A stretch of 6,218 bases of DNA from NCBI GenBank assembly GCA_021793055.1, contig JAJYTL010000199.1, positions 1-6,218 on the forward strand. Reading direction: 5' to 3'. A program made the position numbers and the translations under genes. This DNA is from Pseudomonadota bacterium (GTDB lineage: Bacteria; Pseudomonadota; Alphaproteobacteria; Ferrovibrionales; Ferrovibrionaceae). Every line of letters begins with the position of its first letter. Position 1 is the stretch's first letter. The notes below the pieces were generated by a model. That model searched no databases and was not told the DNA's origin. It saw only the letters and a program-made list of their open reading frames with translations. This document shows, piece after piece, positions 5,140-6,218 of this stretch.

Positions 5140-6218
5140 CAGACCGCGGCGAAGCGACCCTGATCCGAATCCATCCCGCCAACAACGGCCCCAGGCACGC
5201 CAGCGGAGAAGGCGTGTCGCTCGCCGAACTGCTCCAGCTCGGGCCGTCCTTCCTCAGCGCGATCTTCGCCGACGCGCCGCCCATCTACATAGCGGGGCGG
5301 AACGGCGAGTTGATCTACGCCAACCCGGCCTATTTGAACCTGGCGCCGGATCGCGCCCTGCTGCCGTTGCACCGGCAGATCGTGCGGCGCGTGGCTGAGA
5401 CGAACCAATCGGTCGTTTTCCAGGAGCCGCTGGGCGGCGACGATCAGGCGGATACCTATTCTGGCCGCCACGTCCCGCTGTCGGCGCCCGGCGGCCCGAC
5501 GATCGCCGTCAGCGGCAGCTTCTCGCCACTCACCGCCAATCCCGAGGCGCGGGCGATTCTTCGCCACGAACGCCAACGTTTCCATGACGTCATTCGCGCG
5601 AGTTCCGACTGGGTCTGGGAAACCGACGTCGAGGGCCGCATCTCTTTCGTGTCGGACCGCGTTACCGAAGCCCTTGGCCTGCCGCCAAGCCAGATTCGGG
5701 GTCAACGCCTTGGCGAGCTCGGGCGCTTCACGCCGGTCGGCTACGAGCCGAACCCGGTTTTGGCCGCGCTGCGCCTGCGCCGCCCGTTTCGCGATGCCGC
5801 CTTCGAGATCGACGATCCGCTCGGCGCGACACGAAAGCTCCGCCTGAGCGGCGTGCCGGTATTCGGCGACGCGGGAAATTTTATCGGCTATCGCGGCACG
5901 GCGACGGACGTCACCGCGCATCACGCCGCCGAGGCGGCGGCGCGGCAATCGCGCAGCGAGCTCGAGCAGGCCCTGGAAGAACTGACCAACAAGAACCTGC
6001 AGCTCGATTTCGCTTGGCGCAAGGCGATGGCCGCGACGCAGGCGAAAAGCGAGTTCCTCGCCACCATGGGGCACGAATTGCGCACGCCGCTTAACGCCAT
6101 CATCGGCTTTGCCGAGGTCATGGAGCTTGGCACCTTCGGTCCGCTTCAGCCGCGCTACCAAGCCTATGTCGAGGATGTCGGCAAGGCGGCCCGTCACCTT
6201 CTGACGTTGATCAACGAC
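5136..6218 (+). CDS. PAS-domain sensor histidine kinase, 3' end cut by window edge
   Basis: N-terminal 361 residues of a two-component sensor kinase, open to the right edge. Residues about 40-130 look like a divergent PAS domain (FLSAIFADAPPIYIAGRNGE, then LIYANPAYLNL). A clearer PAS follows at about 148-260, with SSDWVWETDVEGRISFVSDR (156-175) and the PAC-like end GYRGTATDVT (251-260). Residues 262-305 are rich in Ala, Glu, Gln and Arg and look like a coiled-coil linker. The HisKA dimerisation domain begins near 303, with the phospho-acceptor His313 in GHELRTPLNAIIGF (312-325). The catalytic ATPase domain and any receiver domain lie outside the window. I see no membrane segment, so it is probably a cytoplasmic sensor of a redox, ligand or partner signal (inference). 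The ATG overlaps the DUF2336 stop and has only a weak ribosome binding site, which implies coupling. The residue before the acceptor His is Gly, where Ser is usual. Confidence 0.93.
   Translation, partial: MTDRGEATLIRIHPANNGPRHASGEGVSLAELLQLGPSFLSAIFADAPPIYIAGRNGELIYANPAYLNLAPDRALLPLHRQIVRRVAETNQSVVFQEPLGGDDQADTYSGRHVPLSAPGGPTIAVSGSFSPLTANPEARAILRHERQRFHDVIRASSDWVWETDVEGRISFVSDRVTEALGLPPSQIRGQRLGELGRFTPVGYEPNPVLAALRLRRPFRDAAFEIDDPLGATRKLRLSGVPVFGDAGNFIGYRGTATDVTAHHAAEAAARQSRSELEQALEELTNKNLQLDFAWRKAMAATQAKSEFLATMGHELRTPLNAIIGFAEVMELGTFGPLQPRYQAYVEDVGKAARHLLTLIND

Noticed and set aside
5073..6197. Open frame of 374 codons on the minus strand
   Set aside because: Antisense to the DUF2336 end and the PAS kinase. 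The kinase H-box and PAS motifs show the plus strand is the coding one.

Overview
The window is GC-rich, fully bacterial sequence carrying five protein genes in two divergent groups. The protein families point to an alphaproteobacterium, most likely of the Rhodospirillales type. The main pointers are the DUF2336 protein, which is largely alphaproteobacterial, the sequence style of the UDP-glucose dehydrogenase, and the pairing of DUF2336 with a soluble PAS histidine kinase. This placement is inferred from family knowledge, not from a search.

Left half, minus strand (3587 down to 1): a compact three-gene unit in the order galU, ugd, phosphomannomutase/phosphoglucomutase. The galU-ugd gap is 7 bases, and the ugd stop and the mutase start share a 4-base GTGA overlap. 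Together they form a continuous route: glucose-6-P to glucose-1-P (mutase), to UDP-glucose (GalU), to UDP-glucuronate (Ugd). The mutase can also supply mannose-1-P. These are precursors for exopolysaccharide, capsule or LPS. All catalytic motifs are intact. The mutase runs off the left edge, probably only a few codons before its end.

Middle (3588-4002): a 415-base divergent intergenic region with no convincing protein gene. It holds a hairpin just upstream of the galU ribosome binding site, overlapping TGCCA/TGGCA palindromes, a run of GC-rich hairpins, an AT-rich segment, and two palindromic AAAGCTTTC copies 53 bases apart in the leader of the rightward genes. A 19-codon reading frame ends across the start codon of the next gene.

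Right half, plus strand (4003-6218): a 378-residue DUF2336 protein of unknown function, followed through an ATGA overlap by a PAS-containing sensor histidine kinase. The kinase is cut by the right edge after its H-box. The overlap implies co-expression and suggests that the DUF2336 protein belongs to the same signalling pathway. This pair, with its structured leader, is the least understood part of the window. I see no mobile element, CRISPR array, tRNA, rRNA or sign of recent transfer.
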